This document shows positions 13,268 to 14,588 of a stretch of 14,588 bases of DNA, one piece after another (position 1 is the stretch's first letter; each line of letters begins with the position of its first letter). The notes beneath the pieces were generated by a model that was given only the letters and a program-made list of their open reading frames with translations, made no database searches and was not told the origin of the DNA. The DNA is from Vampirovibrionales bacterium (GTDB lineage: Bacteria; Cyanobacteriota; Vampirovibrionia; Vampirovibrionales; JAGQHJ01), in contig JANWKX010000094.1 in NCBI GenBank assembly GCA_025451145.1, positions 1 to 14,588 on the forward strand, in the 5' to 3' direction. Made by a program: the position numbers and the translations under genes.

Positions 13268-14588
13268 TCTAACCCAAACGCCACGGTTTTCAGCTCATAG
13301 GGGCCTAGTTTTAGTCGGGATGAAGGAGAAATGAGTTCAATCACATCGCCCTTTAAATTAACAATACTCATGGTTCCCACAGGACTAGACAGCGTCAATC
13401 CCGTGGTTTGTTCCTGGGGACTGAGGTTCATCAGGCGAACCCCCATGGCTGGCCCTTGAAGCACCATTGCCGTTGAAACAATGAAGGGGTTATCCAAAGT
13501 CAAAAAGGATTTTGAAACGGCTTCAATGCGTTCCTGAGAATCCTGCTGGCGATCAAACCCGTAAACGGCCCCATAGAACCTATCGGATAGGGCATAGGCT
13601 TCATCCCAGGCAAACCCGTTGGCCCAGAGATACCGGCATTCAAAGCGACGATTCAGGCATTGACCCTCAGGCGTTGGCAATGGTGGACCAGCATGGCTTC
13701 CTCTTACACCGGTATCGGCTCTGGATAGCATGCCAAAGCCCCGATGCAACGTTAATTTCAGGTTATCGGCCTCGACTTCGTATTCCGTCAGCCCTTCCGT
13801 CACCAGGGTCTGCTCCTGAAATCCAATAAATATCTGAATGGGTCCGCCTTGAACCAGTAATTCCGTCTGAGGCGGTGCAGGCATGTGATCTTCAATTCGA
13901 TATTCGGGATCATACTGGCGAAAGACCGGTGAAAAATGCCCTTCGGCCATGACCTCCGTAACGGGATGCTGGGTTTTAAAAATCACCTGAATTTTATGAT
14001 CCGGGGCAGTATTAACAAACGACGTCCTGAAGGAGAAGGCCTCTGAGCCAGCATCTAGAGAAACCAGCGTTTCCAAGGGCATCTGTATAGATTCAAACCT
14101 ATACAGGAGCTTCAAGGTGCCTCGCAATGGGCCAGAATTAATCACCTCAGAGGAAATAAACACCGCTTTCTCAGGAGAAGCACCTGGGACAGGCGCCGCA
14201 TTATAAGAGTCACCCTGCTCTTGGTTACGCCGGATCTGACAAATCGTCTTTCGTTGAAAACGATCGCCCGCCTTGACCTGAATCCACAGATCCCCATCGG
14301 GCTGGATCGCCAGTGATATCTTCTCGTTTTCAAGCCGCGTGATCTCAGCTTTAACGTGTTCCATGGCCTTTGCCGTTTGTGTCAGCACCTGATAGCCATG
14401 AGCCGGTAACCCCTCAACCCAGATTAAAGATTTTCGGCGAAGCGCCTGATTTTCAGACAAGGCCAAGCTGGAGGTATCCAGCAAATAGGCTTCATCTAAA
14501 ATGGTTGTCTCCGAAAGGACCTGACTGTTTTCAAACGCTGGCGGATTGGGCTGGGATAACGGGTAATCGGCCTGGATCTCAACCACGC
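13264..14588 (-). CDS. Alpha-mannosidase, GH38 family, C-terminal part (gene runs off the window)
   Basis: The frame is open to the right edge; the first codon that looks like a start is an internal GTG at 14586. Only about 440 C-terminal residues are seen, and GH38 enzymes are usually 800-1000 aa, so the catalytic barrel lies outside. The visible part fits the GH38 C-terminal beta-sandwich: VEGLPAHGYQVL, GDSYN at 125-129, a long run of beta strands, HRGFGMLSR with VRG and AGPPLPTPEGQ up to 309, and an end of PYELKTVAFGLE. The family hydrolyses alpha-mannosides. MngB-type members act on mannosylglycerate. The substrate cannot be judged because the nucleophile region is missing. It is the first visible member of the leftward operon and overlaps the 97-aa gene by ATGA. 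Confidence 0.85.
   Translation of the reverse strand, partial: VVEIQADYPLSQPNPPAFENSQVLSETTILDEAYLLDTSSLALSENQALRRKSLIWVEGLPAHGYQVLTQTAKAMEHVKAEITRLENEKISLAIQPDGDLWIQVKAGDRFQRKTICQIRRNQEQGDSYNAAPVPGASPEKAVFISSEVINSGPLRGTLKLLYRFESIQMPLETLVSLDAGSEAFSFRTSFVNTAPDHKIQVIFKTQHPVTEVMAEGHFSPVFRQYDPEYRIEDHMPAPPQTELLVQGGPIQIFIGFQEQTLVTEGLTEYEVEADNLKLTLHRGFGMLSRADTGVRGSHAGPPLPTPEGQCLNRRFECRYLWANGFAWDEAYALSDRFYGAVYGFDRQQDSQERIEAVSKSFLTLDNPFIVSTAMVLQGPAMGVRLMNLSPQEQTTGLTLSSPVGTMSIVNLKGDVIELISPSSRLKLGPYELKTVAFGLE

Noticed and set aside
14334..14588. GTG at 14586 as the true start of the GH38 protein
   Set aside because: It is within 3 bases of the window edge and has no visible RBS. The visible protein begins in the middle of the known family length, so it is an internal valine codon.

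Overview
The window is a stretch of bacterial chromosome of moderate GC content. It holds one rightward biosynthetic gene, long leftward operons of envelope and housekeeping genes, one tRNA, one candidate 6S RNA, and a short block of genes I cannot name. The organism is not certain. Bifunctional class A PBP, SPOR protein, an alpha2beta2-type GlyS and small YtxH/DUF948-like membrane proteins would fit a cyanobacterium-related, non-photosynthetic lineage (Melainabacteria/Vampirovibrionia type), but this is a low-confidence inference from family resemblance only.

Left part (1-2200): ilvD (branched-chain amino acid synthesis) reads rightward from its own sigma70-like promoter. The roughly 370 bases behind it are not empty. 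On the minus strand they carry a strong candidate 6S RNA (1954-2137), with a matching promoter, a perfect 9-bp terminal stem and a U7 tail. Just upstream of it is an overlooked 42-codon membrane micro-ORF with a good Shine-Dalgarno sequence (2208-2336).

Middle part (2404-8104, all minus): a compact run glyS - class A PBP (6 bp gap) - DUF366 (66 bp gap) - SPOR-domain membrane protein (7 bp gap) - micro-ORF. It mixes translation with peptidoglycan assembly. glyQ is not in the window. The preferred glyS start is an internal TTG at 8104. tRNA-Leu(GAG) is transcribed divergently at 8409-8492.

Unknown block (8672-10766): two tandem paralogs of 148 aa each, 51% identical without gaps, were duplicated together with their promoter and leader. 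The -35, -10, leader length and start codon are in the same register with a 745-base offset. A convergent 246-aa unknown protein follows. All three proteins carry a Pro-Arg-Phe motif near the N-terminus. This is the most novel part of the window.

Right part (10962-14588, all minus): the C-terminal half of a GH38-type alpha-mannosidase, then a 97-aa membrane protein (ATGA overlap), a YtxH protein, a DUF948-like protein, a second YtxH protein and a DppA-like M55 D-aminopeptidase. This looks like an envelope-related operon in which three small anchored proteins sit between two hydrolases.
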